A stretch of 64,000 bases of DNA from Stieleria maiorica (GTDB taxonomy: Bacteria; Planctomycetota; Planctomycetia; Pirellulales; Pirellulaceae). How positions within the stretch are numbered: the stretch's first letter is position 1; the number at the start of each line of letters is the position of its first letter. Shown here piece after piece: positions 46,124-54,658 of the stretch. The DNA lies in contig NZ_CP036264.1 of assembly GCF_008035925.1 (NCBI RefSeq), positions 1,201,774 to 1,265,773 of the forward strand. Reading direction: 5' to 3'. Both the position numbers and the translations under genes were made by a program. The notes below the pieces were generated by a model. The model searched no databases. It saw only the letters and a list, made by a program, of their open reading frames with translations, and was not told the origin of the DNA.

Positions 46124-47071
46124 ATGATCGATTTGGACCTTTGCTCGACCGTCAGTTCGATTTTTAGCCACCCTTTTTCGTTGGGGATGCTGACCGAGCC
46201 CCTGATGATGTTGGCCGAGACCGCGCCGCCGGAGGTGACCGCGGGGGACTTGGTGGAACCGGCGGAGGAAAGCCTGTTTTCCATCGGCGGCATTCTGACA
46301 CTCGGCATGCTGATCGTGCTGCAAGCGGTGCTGGGCTTCGACAACCTGCTGTACATTTCGATCGAGAGCAAGCGGGTGGAGGAATCCAAGCAGTCGATGG
46401 TGCGGAAATGGGGCATCGGGCTGGCGATCGTATTCCGGATCGTCTTGTTGTTTGTGGTCGTCAACCTGATCAAATTGTTGGAAGACCCGTTTCTGAATCT
46501 GATCTCAAACCCGCTCGAGATGCACGTCTCCGGACACAGCTTGATCGTGATCGGCGGCGGGGCATTCATTCTTTGGACGGCGATCAAAGAGATTTACCAC
46601 CTGCTGGCAGTCAGCGATCTCGGCGAGGAAGGCGACAAGGGAGAGAAGGGAAACTCAGTCGCCAAGGCGATCTCGTTGATCGTGACGATGAACCTGGTGT
46701 TCTCGTTCGATTCCATTTTGAGTGCGATGGCGTTGACCAACTCGTTCGCCATCATGGCGACGGCGATCGTTTTGAGCGGGCTGTTGATGATCTGGTTGGC
46801 CGACCACGTCGCCGAGTTTTTGAAGAAGAACCGGATGTACGAGGTGCTCGGTTTGTTCATCCTGTTCATCGTCGGGGTGATGCTGGTCAGCGAAGGCGGT
46901 CATCTGGCACAGGTCCAATTGTTCGGATACCACGTCGAGGCGATGGAAAAGTCGACGTTCTATTTTGTGCTGGCCGTGTTGATCATCGTCGACGTCGTCC
47001 AGGGCCGCTATCAGAAGAAGCTGCTCGCCCAGCAGGCCAAACTGCGTGCGGCCGCACCGCAGGCGAAGTGA
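46124..47071 (+). CDS. TerC family integral membrane protein
   Basis: 315 residues with about seven membrane helices. The motif LQAVLGFDNLLYISIESKRV and a second VTMNLVFSFDSILSAMALTN each carry the paired acidic residues of TerC/Alx proteins. A Glu/Gly/Lys-rich cytoplasmic loop lies near 180-190. Family members export manganese or cope with tellurite or metal load during secretion; the substrate is inferred as a metal. The ATG at 46124 has no Shine-Dalgarno. Starts at 46076 (TTG) or near 46187 are possible. Confidence 0.88.
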   Translation: MIDLDLCSTVSSIFSHPFSLGMLTEPLMMLAETAPPEVTAGDLVEPAEESLFSIGGILTLGMLIVLQAVLGFDNLLYISIESKRVEESKQSMVRKWGIGLAIVFRIVLLFVVVNLIKLLEDPFLNLISNPLEMHVSGHSLIVIGGGAFILWTAIKEIYHLLAVSDLGEEGDKGEKGNSVAKAISLIVTMNLVFSFDSILSAMALTNSFAIMATAIVLSGLLMIWLADHVAEFLKKNRMYEVLGLFILFIVGVMLVSEGGHLAQVQLFGYHVEAMEKSTFYFVLAVLIIVDVVQGRYQKKLLAQQAKLRAAAPQAK

Positions 47072-47201
47072 TCGGCGGGGCCGCGGATCGCGGCGCATCG
47101 ATTCCCCGGGGGACTTCCGCTACCATTGATCGAGCGTCCGTGTGACTGAACGCCTGCGTCGTTGTCGTTCCCAACTCTTTGATTTCAGTTAGGTTTTCCC
47201 G

Positions 47202-48026
47202 ATGTTTCGATTAAAACTTGCCGTCGGTGGTGTTTTGTTGATCGCCGCCTGTGGCTGTGGTGGTCCCGTTGATCCCGAATCGGCAGGTCCGGAGCCGGTC
47301 GCTGCGGCCGCGGCACCGACCGCGGACTCCGAAGCAGCGGCACCCGATTCGACCGGTCAAACCGTCCACCCCGAAAACCCCAGTAATCTCAACAGCGGCA
47401 TGTTACGTCACGCAGTGTTCTTTTCGTTCAAAGACTCTTCCAGCGAAGAAGACATTCAGGGAGTGGTCGACGCCTTTGCGGAACTGCCGTCCAAAATCGA
47501 TTCGATCATTGATTTTCAGTACGGCGTCAACAACAGCCCTGAAGGGCTGGATGACGGATTCACGCATTGCTTTTTGTTGACGTTTGCCGACGATGCGGGA
47601 CGCCAGGAATACCTGCCCCATCCGGCGCACAAGGCGTTCGGCGATGTGTTGCGGCCTCACATGAAGGACGTGTTCGTGCTGGATTACTGGGGCGACTCGA
47701 AGCAGGTTCAACCGGAAAAACCACTCCAGCATGCCGTGTTTTTTAAGTTCAAGGATTCGGCCTCACGTGAAGAAGTCGCGAAGGTCGAGCAGGCTTTTGC
47801 CGCGCTGCCGGAAAAGATCGACGCGATCAAAGCGTTTGAATGGTCGACCAACAACAGTCCCGAAAAACACGACGACGGCTTCACCCACTGTTTCCTGGTC
47901 ACCTTTGACAGTGAGGCGGGACGCGAAGCCTATCTACCTCACGCCGAGCACCTGGCTTTCGTCGAAGTCTTGAAACCGGTGCTGGACAAAGTGCGCGTGT
48001 TGGACTTCTGGGGCACGAAGCCCTGA
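47202..48026 (+). CDS. Lipoprotein with two Dabb (stress-response A/B barrel) domains
   Basis: 274 residues. The N-terminus MFRLKLAVGGVLLIAACGCG has a lipobox (IAAC). An Ala/Pro-rich linker to about 65 leads to two similar domains: LRHAVFFSFKDSSSEEDIQG and LQHAVFFKFKDSASREEVAK. Each ends with the HCFL(L/V)TF strand and a VLDYWG/VLDFWG terminus, so the gene arose by internal duplication. Dabb domains normally dimerise; here the tandem may form the dimer in one chain. The function is unknown. It is probably anchored to a membrane outside the cytoplasm. Confidence 0.85.
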   Translation: MFRLKLAVGGVLLIAACGCGGPVDPESAGPEPVAAAAAPTADSEAAAPDSTGQTVHPENPSNLNSGMLRHAVFFSFKDSSSEEDIQGVVDAFAELPSKIDSIIDFQYGVNNSPEGLDDGFTHCFLLTFADDAGRQEYLPHPAHKAFGDVLRPHMKDVFVLDYWGDSKQVQPEKPLQHAVFFKFKDSASREEVAKVEQAFAALPEKIDAIKAFEWSTNNSPEKHDDGFTHCFLVTFDSEAGREAYLPHAEHLAFVEVLKPVLDKVRVLDFWGTKP

Positions 48027-48132
48027 GCGGGCCGGCCCCCTTTTCGCCAATCGGTTGCCGGCTAACCCTGCCGCCGATGATCGGCTACGATTGCCGCGGA
48101 CACTCCATTACGCGATTCAAGAAGACTCGAAG

Positions 48133-49230
48133 ATGTTGTACGCAGTGATCATGGCTGGCGGAAGTGGAACACGGTTTTGGCCGGCAAGCCGAACGTTGCG
48201 GCCGAAACAGTTGTTGGCCCTGTCGGGGCAACGGACGATGATTCAGTCGACCAGCGATCGGCTGTCCGGATTGGTGCCCGCCGAGCGTCAGTTGATCGTG
48301 ACCAACAAGATCTTGGTCGACCCGATCGCCGAGCAACTGCCGGAGCACCCGAAGGAGAACTTGATCGGCGAGCCGGCCAAGCGGGACACCGCGCCTTGCA
48401 TCGCCTTGGCGGCCGCGTTGATCGCCCATCAGGATCCCGAGGCGATCATGGCGGTGATGCCGTCGGACCACGTCATCGCGACCGACGAACAATTCTGCGG
48501 CGCGATCGCAGCCGGGGAGCGTTTGGTGATGGAGGATCCCAGCCGGATCGTCACCTTCGGCATCCGGCCGACCTATCCGGCCGAGTCGTTCGGGTACATC
48601 CAGCGGGGACCGAAGATCGAAGCCGGTGGCGATGTCGATGGCGGGACCGAGATCAAGGCGTTCCAGGTCGACCAGTTTCGTGAGAAGCCGGATCGGGAGA
48701 CCGCGACGCAGTACCTGGAATCGGGCGACTTCTATTGGAACAGCGGGATCTTCTTGTGGCGGGCGTCGGTCATTCTGGACGCGATCAAGACCAACCAGCC
48801 GGCGATGTATTCGCACATCGAAAAAATCGCCGCCGCGATCGGTTCACCGGACTATGAAACCGTTCTGGAGGAAGAGTTCTGTGCGATCGAAGGGACGTCG
48901 ATCGATTACGCGGTGATGGAATCGTACGCCAACGTGGCGGTGATCGAGGCTCCGTTCAGCTGGGACGATGTGGGCAGTTGGCAGTCGCTGGGGCGATTGC
49001 ATGAAGCAGATGCGGACGGCAACACCGTCGTCGGCGATCACTTGGGGATCGACACGTCCGGATCGATCATCTTCGGCCAGCCGGGGCATACGATCGTCAC
49101 CATCGGAGTGGAAGACTTGATCGTGGTCCAAACCGGGGACGCCACGTTGGTCGCGCCGAAGTCGGCCGAGGAGCGGGTGCGTGAGGCCGTCAAGCGATTG
49201 AAGGAGACCGGTCGAACCGATTGTCTCTAA
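48133..49230 (+). CDS. manC: Mannose-1-phosphate guanylyltransferase
   Basis: 365 residues. The nucleotidyltransferase signature MAGGSGTRFWPASR and the following RPKQLLALSG, with NLIGEPAKRDTAPCIALAAA and FVRSRIG-type Lys loop QFREKPDRETA, match GDP-mannose pyrophosphorylases. It joins GTP and mannose 1-phosphate into GDP-mannose for glycans. The isomerase half of bifunctional enzymes is absent, so only the transferase activity is predicted. The ATG at 48133 is directly before LYAVIMAGG; an ATG at 48055 adds 26 residues. GDP-mannose could be the donor for the DUF3524 enzyme. Confidence 0.92.
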   Translation: MLYAVIMAGGSGTRFWPASRTLRPKQLLALSGQRTMIQSTSDRLSGLVPAERQLIVTNKILVDPIAEQLPEHPKENLIGEPAKRDTAPCIALAAALIAHQDPEAIMAVMPSDHVIATDEQFCGAIAAGERLVMEDPSRIVTFGIRPTYPAESFGYIQRGPKIEAGGDVDGGTEIKAFQVDQFREKPDRETATQYLESGDFYWNSGIFLWRASVILDAIKTNQPAMYSHIEKIAAAIGSPDYETVLEEEFCAIEGTSIDYAVMESYANVAVIEAPFSWDDVGSWQSLGRLHEADADGNTVVGDHLGIDTSGSIIFGQPGHTIVTIGVEDLIVVQTGDATLVAPKSAEERVREAVKRLKETGRTDCL

Positions 49231-49471
49231 CGCGCTGATTTTCTCTAACGCGCGGATTGCTTCTTTCGCCCTGGGGCAGTCTCGAAACGCCGGGTGTTGA
49301 TTTTTTGCCTCCCCCGTCCACCGGCCGGTGGGGGAAAGCGGTCAGCTGACGCGAAGAAAGTCACGAGTTTTTGCGCCGATCGCCATCTCCGATGTCCGAC
49401 ATGCGACAGGTTTGCGAGCTAGGTTTCTGGTAACGGGAAACCACCAGTTCGTCCACGCACAACCTTTCGTC

Positions 49472-49930
49472 ATGTTTCTTTCCAAGCGTCGCAACGAGAA
49501 TTCGTGTCGATCACGGCGGCGACGGCAGCGCCGAGGCGCTGCCACCGTCGAATTCGCCATCTGCCTGCCGGCACTGATCGCGCTGACCATCGGGACGATC
49601 GACTTGTGTTCGATGTTGTTCCTGAAAGAGTCGATCACGCTGGCCGCTTATGAGGGCGCCCGCCGAGGCGTCGCACGCGGCCGCACCAATGCGGACGTGA
49701 TCGCGCGAGTGCAGGAGTTCTTGGACGAGCGGAACATTCAGTACAGCGGCAATCCGTGTACCTTCAGTTCGCCGGATTTCACCGATGCCGACACCTTGGA
49801 AAACGTGACGACAACCGTGACCGTTCCCTGTGACGGCAACTTGTTGATCCCATCGGTCCTGTTCGCCGGCATCGAACTTTCCGCAGAGGTGACGTTGCGG
49901 AAAGAGTACAAAAACTTGCCGATTAATTAG
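49472..49930 (+). CDS. TadE-like pseudopilin
   Basis: 152 residues. A basic N-terminus (SRRRRQRR) precedes RRGAATVEFAICLPALIALT, the TadE motif with Glu at +5 of the processed helix. The hydrophobic helix is followed by a soluble domain with two Cys. Tad pseudopilins are processed by a prepilin peptidase and assembled into, or initiate, surface pili. It is the first of three linked Tad-type genes. The ATG at 49472 is preferred over earlier in-frame starts. Confidence 0.85.
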   Translation: MFLSKRRNENSCRSRRRRQRRGAATVEFAICLPALIALTIGTIDLCSMLFLKESITLAAYEGARRGVARGRTNADVIARVQEFLDERNIQYSGNPCTFSSPDFTDADTLENVTTTVTVPCDGNLLIPSVLFAGIELSAEVTLRKEYKNLPIN

Positions 49931-49986
49931 TCCATCCAATCGCATCACCAGATGATCGCCCCACGTTTCCGCTGCGGACCGAAGCC

Positions 49987-50430
49987 ATGAAATCAACGCC
50001 ACCACGAAAGCGACGATCGAGGATCCCTCGTTCCGGCCGGCGTCGACGCGGAGCGGCGGCGGTGGAGTTTGCCATTTGCGCCAACATCTTCTTCGTATTG
50101 ATTTTCACCTGCATGGAATTCGCGCGGATGAACATGATCCGCAACCTGGCACAAGATGCGGCCTACTTTGCCGCACGCCAAGCGATGGTGCCGGGGGCGA
50201 CGGTCGAAGAAGCCGAGGCCGCCGCGGATCAAGTGATGAACATGATGACCGCGAGCGGATACCAGGTGAGCGTGGAGCCGATCGATGAGGATTCACCGAA
50301 TGTGGTCGTGACGGTGACGGTCGACTTCGACGAAATCGCGTTGTTTGCTCCGATGTTCTTGCCCAACGCAACGATCGAGACCACCGCCCGTATCCGGACC
50401 GAGCGTTACGAAGGGTTCTACGAACAGTAG
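49987..50430 (+). CDS. TadE/TadG-like pseudopilin
   Basis: 147 residues. RRRRGAAAVEFAICANIFFV is the TadE signature with a membrane helix. The remaining domain is small and beta-rich (VVVTVTVDFDEIALFAPMFL). It starts 56 bp after the preceding TadE gene. The two differ beyond the helix, so they are likely different subunits, not a recent duplication. Confidence 0.85.
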   Translation: MKSTPPRKRRSRIPRSGRRRRGAAAVEFAICANIFFVLIFTCMEFARMNMIRNLAQDAAYFAARQAMVPGATVEEAEAAADQVMNMMTASGYQVSVEPIDEDSPNVVVTVTVDFDEIALFAPMFLPNATIETTARIRTERYEGFYEQ

Positions 50431-50496
50431 TCCGACTTGCATTTTTCCACGCTTCTCTCCACCGCTCTGTCTTGCCCCACTTCTGTGAGTTACACC

Positions 50497-51798
50497 ATGA
50501 ACGTCAAACGAAATCGAAACGGACACGCGATTCAAACTCGATTCCAGCGTCGGCTTCGGTTCCAGGGTCGGCGGGGGACGGTGATGGCGATCACCGCAGT
50601 CGTGTTGCCAGTCCTGGCCATCTTGGCGGCATTCGCGATCAACGCGGCACACATGCAACTGACCCGCACCGAATTGATGATCGCGACCGATGCGGCGGCA
50701 CGCTCGGCCGGACGTGCCTTCAGCGAAGTGCAGACCGTCGACGCGGCGATTGATGCCGCCGTCGCGACTGCTGCGTTGAACCTGGTCGACGGCGATCCGT
50801 TGCGTCTGCGTACGGGCGACAACGATCGCGAAATCGAATTCGGGAATACGCAGCAATACGGCGGCGACGGCAGTCGCTATCACTTTGTCAGGATTCCGAC
50901 GCCAGCTGTCCGCAATGGTACCGTCGCCAGCGCCGTGCGGGTCCACGGAAAACGTCTTGAGGATTCGCTGTCGGGAAATGTTCCGTTGATCATTCCCGGG
51001 TTGCTGAGTACCAACGATTTTGAGACCCAACATGATTCGGTGGCCATGCAGGTCGACCGGGACATCTCATTGATCCTGGATCGATCCGGTTCGATGGATG
51101 ACATCGATTTCGATTGGGAATGGAACGAAAACCCGTTCTCCACCGACGCTAAGGACTGGGCGGCAAGCCAAGGTCAACTCAATCGCTGGTATTCTGGCGG
51201 ACGCTGGCGTTATTCCTACGCCAATGGGCATGATTCGGTGACCTACCAGCAGTACATGTACGAGAACTACTTCAACAAGGGCGCGCCACCGACCAACGCC
51301 TGGCAGGATCTTGAAGTTGCCGTCAACGCATTCTTGGATGTCTTGGATGAAACCAGCCAAGAAGAACAGGTTTCGTTGGCCAGCTACTCCAGCAGTGCAA
51401 CACTGGACACCTTATTGGAAAAGGATTTACAAATCGTTCGTGATAAAGTCGCCCAACTCAACACCGGCGGCAACACCGCGATCGGAAAGGGGATGCAGGA
51501 GGGCATCGAAGGTCTGATTCATAGCCGGGCACGTCCGTTTGCCGCAAAGACGATGGTCGTGATGACCGACGGCAACCAAAACCAAACGCCGTGGGCGGAG
51601 AACGTGGCCCAAACGCTGGTCAACAACTATCTGCTGACCATCCACACGGTGACGTTCGGCGAGGGTGCCAACCAACAGGACATGCGTGAAGTCGCCGCGA
51701 TCGGTGGCGGGAAACACTATCACGCCGCGACCGGCGAGGACCTGGTGCGGATCTTTCAAGAGATCGCCAACAACCTGCCCACCATCTTGACCAAGTAA
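50497..51798 (+). CDS. TadG-like protein with von Willebrand factor A domain
   Basis: 433 residues. A basic N-terminus and RRGTVMAITAVVLPVLAILA, with AINAAHMQLTRTELMIATDA, form the TadG (pilus-assembly Flp/Tad) N-terminal helix. From about 185 a vWA domain follows with MIDAS motif LILDRSGSMDD and MVVMTDGNQNQT. Residues 205-260 are an insert rich in Trp and Tyr. TadG/vWA proteins are adhesion-linked minor components of Tad systems. It is in the same orientation with small gaps to both neighbours. Confidence 0.87.
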   Translation: MNVKRNRNGHAIQTRFQRRLRFQGRRGTVMAITAVVLPVLAILAAFAINAAHMQLTRTELMIATDAAARSAGRAFSEVQTVDAAIDAAVATAALNLVDGDPLRLRTGDNDREIEFGNTQQYGGDGSRYHFVRIPTPAVRNGTVASAVRVHGKRLEDSLSGNVPLIIPGLLSTNDFETQHDSVAMQVDRDISLILDRSGSMDDIDFDWEWNENPFSTDAKDWAASQGQLNRWYSGGRWRYSYANGHDSVTYQQYMYENYFNKGAPPTNAWQDLEVAVNAFLDVLDETSQEEQVSLASYSSSATLDTLLEKDLQIVRDKVAQLNTGGNTAIGKGMQEGIEGLIHSRARPFAAKTMVVMTDGNQNQTPWAENVAQTLVNNYLLTIHTVTFGEGANQQDMREVAAIGGGKHYHAATGEDLVRIFQEIANNLPTILTK

Positions 51799-51824
51799 GA
51801 CGTCTAACACACGGGGAACAGACG

Positions 51825-52388
51825 ATGCCACAGAAACGCGAATCCGAGTCGGGCGCCGAGCCGAAATTCAATCGCCGCGAGAGTGATCGAACGGGGCAGC
51901 AGCGCGGCGTTCAAGCCGGCGGCCGCCGCAAAACCGATCGTGCCGCCGCCTTGCCGCGATCCAATTTCGCAAGGTACGCAATCGTCTGCTCGTTCTTATT
52001 CTCGACCGGGCTGATCGCCTGGGCCTTCACGCTCCCGTTTCGCTCCGGAGCCGGACGGGGCGATGGCAGGGGCCTGGGGGCGACCCAGGCGACGCTGACG
52101 GATCTGGAGTACGAGGCTCGGCTGACCGCCGATCAATACGTCGACTACACCCGCGATCTGGACCGTCGGCTACTCAGTCGGGTCCGCGACAAAAATCGCC
52201 CCACCAGGTCCGGGCTGACCAAACGCGAGTTGCATCAAAAGTGGAGTGAAGGCGTGGAAAAACGCAAACAGCAATTCCACCAGATGCTCAAGGATTCGGG
52301 CGAAGAGTCGATCAAAGAGGGAACGATCGAATGGCAAACGCTCCAGGATCTGCAAAAGGTCATCAGTGACGCTCCCGCCGAGGCCTGA
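51825..52388 (+). CDS. Single-pass membrane protein of unknown function
   Basis: 187 residues. A polar, Arg-rich N-terminus (1-48) precedes one membrane helix (AIVCSFLFSTGLIAWAFTLP), then a helical charged region with repeated Leu spacing suggests a coiled coil (LTDLEYEARLTADQYVDYTR and after). The protein starts 26 bp after the TadG gene and probably belongs to the same operon. No family recognised. Confidence 0.65.
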   Translation: MPQKRESESGAEPKFNRRESDRTGQQRGVQAGGRRKTDRAAALPRSNFARYAIVCSFLFSTGLIAWAFTLPFRSGAGRGDGRGLGATQATLTDLEYEARLTADQYVDYTRDLDRRLLSRVRDKNRPTRSGLTKRELHQKWSEGVEKRKQQFHQMLKDSGEESIKEGTIEWQTLQDLQKVISDAPAEA

Positions 52389-52537
52389 AAGGCGGCCTGG
52401 ACGGGCGACCTAGACGGCGACCCGAATGGATCTCGGTCAAACGCAAGCAGCATCGGGCGCACTTTCTCCGAGCGGTGATTAAGATACAACCGGGTCACTT
52501 GCCACCGTTCACCCCTCTTCTCCCCCGTTTGCCCATC

Positions 52538-54463
52538 ATGCGGTTTCATTTTTTGACGATTTCCGTCTTTCTCGCCTCGGTGACATTCCTCGCTGATGGG
52601 GCGTCCGGACAGTTCGGCGAAGGGGAGGCGGTCACGCAGGATCCGGCGGAGTCACCGTCCAATCGAGACGAACTGGTCCGCCAGTTGGAGTCGACCGCCA
52701 GCCGCGGTGGGAGCTACCGGGCGCAGGCGATTCGCTCGCTGGCCCGGATCGGCGCGTGGCCCCAGGTGGACCGCTGGTTGGGGCGGATCAACGGAGTCGG
52801 CGACCAATCCGAACTCACCCGTTCGGCCGAAGTGATCGGCAGCGAGATGTTGCTGCGGATTTCGTTGCGCAGCGAGCTGAGCGACGACAGCCGGTCGGCG
52901 ATTCAGAAAATGGCGGCCGCGGCCAAGGCGGAACAGCAATCGGTCGAACGCTTGCGAGGTGCGATCGATCAGCTCGCCGGTGAGGACGTCGACGCCAACC
53001 TTGCGGCCAATCGAACGCTGATGGCGGGCGGCGATGCGGCGGTCAAAGAGATCGTGGCGGCGATCGTCCGGGGTGGTTCGGGGCAGGCGATTTCGGACCG
53101 CCATCGTGCCAAGTTGCTCGGCGTGCTCGAAGCGCTCGGCGACGGCGGGGGACGGGCACTCAATCAGCTTGCCCTGTATGGCGACACCGGCGTCCGATCG
53201 GCTGCCCTGGATGCGTTGCGAATCCTGGATCCACCCTCGGCAACCGACACGTTGATCTCGGCGGCCCTGGCCGACGATGCGAGCGCAACGGAAGCCCAGA
53301 TCGCTCGGGCGTCTGCGGCGTTTCCCGCGGGGTTTGAGAAACTGGACGCCATCGCGGTGTTGGCCGATCGGTTGTCGACGTTGCGAGCCGTCGCGATGCG
53401 AACCCCCAACGACCTGACGCCGGCGACGTTGTGGTCGGTTGATGCCGATCGCACCGGTGTCGATGCCAATCGCAGTACGGAGGTCTTCCTGCGGTCTCGC
53501 AATGCATATGACGCGGCACAGCGGCTTCGTCGGCTGGGCGAGTTGCCGCCGACGGTCGCCCACAGCGTGCTTTCGGCCGATTTGGCCTATCGGGTGATGG
53601 TGGACGTTGATTGGGGCGATCCGGAACAAATCCAGGCGATCCGTCGCTCGTACGCCGATCAAATGAACCCGCCGGCGTTGCTGGCGGCGCTTGCCCGGCA
53701 ACGTGAACTGGGGGATGCCCCTGCCGCGGTTGCGACGCTGCGGCTGATGTCCGACTCGGTCAACTCGGGCAGCCCGAGCGCAGAACTGCTCGTCGGCCGC
53801 GGCGGTGGATTCTCCGAACTCGTTGAGGCCGCTCGCGATCCCGAACCACTGGTCCGCTACGAGGCGGCAACCTGTCTGTCGCAGTTGGTGTCGGCGCTGG
53901 GCAACGGGTTTTTGTTTCCCGGATCGAGCTATGTCCGCAAGACGCTGGCGGAAATGGCATCGCTGGATTCGCGTCCGCTGGTGATCCTGTTGGAAACACG
54001 GCCGGTGGTCGCGTTGCGTCAGGAATCCAATCTCAATCAGCTCGGTTACGCGGTGCGGAAGGTGACATCGGCGCTTGATGCCGAGCGTGAGATCCAGCGG
54101 GGTGGCGATTTGCGAATGGTGGTCAGCAAGATCCGGATCGCCGATGCGGCTCCGGCCGAGCTGGTCGATCGTGTCCGGCGTCAACCCAAGGGCAGCCGGA
54201 TTCCGATCGTGTTTTACAGCGACGCCGAAACGAGCGAAAAGAGTATTCGTCGGACTGAATACGAAACCACCTCCAATCGGTGGATCAGCGACAATACTCC
54301 TGCGGTCTATCTGGTCGCCTTGCCGGGCAGTCCGGCGGCATTTTCGGATGTGCTAGCAGAAATCGAGTCGAAACGGCGTTTGCCGGCACTGACGGTCAGC
54401 GATCGTGCCCGTTTCCGTGTCATCGGCGCTGAAGCCCTGCAAGGTGATTCGGCGCCTCGTTAA
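52538..54463 (+). CDS. Exported helical-repeat protein with C-terminal degenerate receiver-like domain
   Basis: 641 residues. The signal peptide is MRFHFLTISVFLASVTFLAD. Residues about 45-470 are helical with HEAT-like segments (GSYRAQAIRSLARIG, TGVRSAALDALRILD and LVRYEAATCLSQLV). From about 478 to 600 the sequence follows receiver topology: PLVILLETRPVVALRQESNL, GYAVRKVTSALDAEREIQRG and GSRIPIVFYSDAE. The Asp pair of strand 1 is replaced by E-T, and the phospho-acceptor position reads VVSKIRI, so it is unlikely to be phosphorylated. The ATG at 52538 starts the signal peptide. The next gene encodes a sigma-54 activator lacking a receiver. Confidence 0.72.
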   Translation: MRFHFLTISVFLASVTFLADGASGQFGEGEAVTQDPAESPSNRDELVRQLESTASRGGSYRAQAIRSLARIGAWPQVDRWLGRINGVGDQSELTRSAEVIGSEMLLRISLRSELSDDSRSAIQKMAAAAKAEQQSVERLRGAIDQLAGEDVDANLAANRTLMAGGDAAVKEIVAAIVRGGSGQAISDRHRAKLLGVLEALGDGGGRALNQLALYGDTGVRSAALDALRILDPPSATDTLISAALADDASATEAQIARASAAFPAGFEKLDAIAVLADRLSTLRAVAMRTPNDLTPATLWSVDADRTGVDANRSTEVFLRSRNAYDAAQRLRRLGELPPTVAHSVLSADLAYRVMVDVDWGDPEQIQAIRRSYADQMNPPALLAALARQRELGDAPAAVATLRLMSDSVNSGSPSAELLVGRGGGFSELVEAARDPEPLVRYEAATCLSQLVSALGNGFLFPGSSYVRKTLAEMASLDSRPLVILLETRPVVALRQESNLNQLGYAVRKVTSALDAEREIQRGGDLRMVVSKIRIADAAPAELVDRVRRQPKGSRIPIVFYSDAETSEKSIRRTEYETTSNRWISDNTPAVYLVALPGSPAAFSDVLAEIESKRRLPALTVSDRARFRVIGAEALQGDSAPR

Positions 54464-54658
54464 GACACGCCCGGTATCGGGATCCGCCGCAAAACGCTAC
54501 TTTCGCGGCAGTGCAGGTGTAGCACGATTGCTCGTTGGCATTGGGCAGGTCCGATGCGTTGGCGGAACGGGCGGAATCTTTACGACTTCCTGAATCAGGC
54601 ATAATGCCCGCGGTGATGACGTCTCCATGGAGGGGGCGGACGTTGCCGTGAACGTTTC

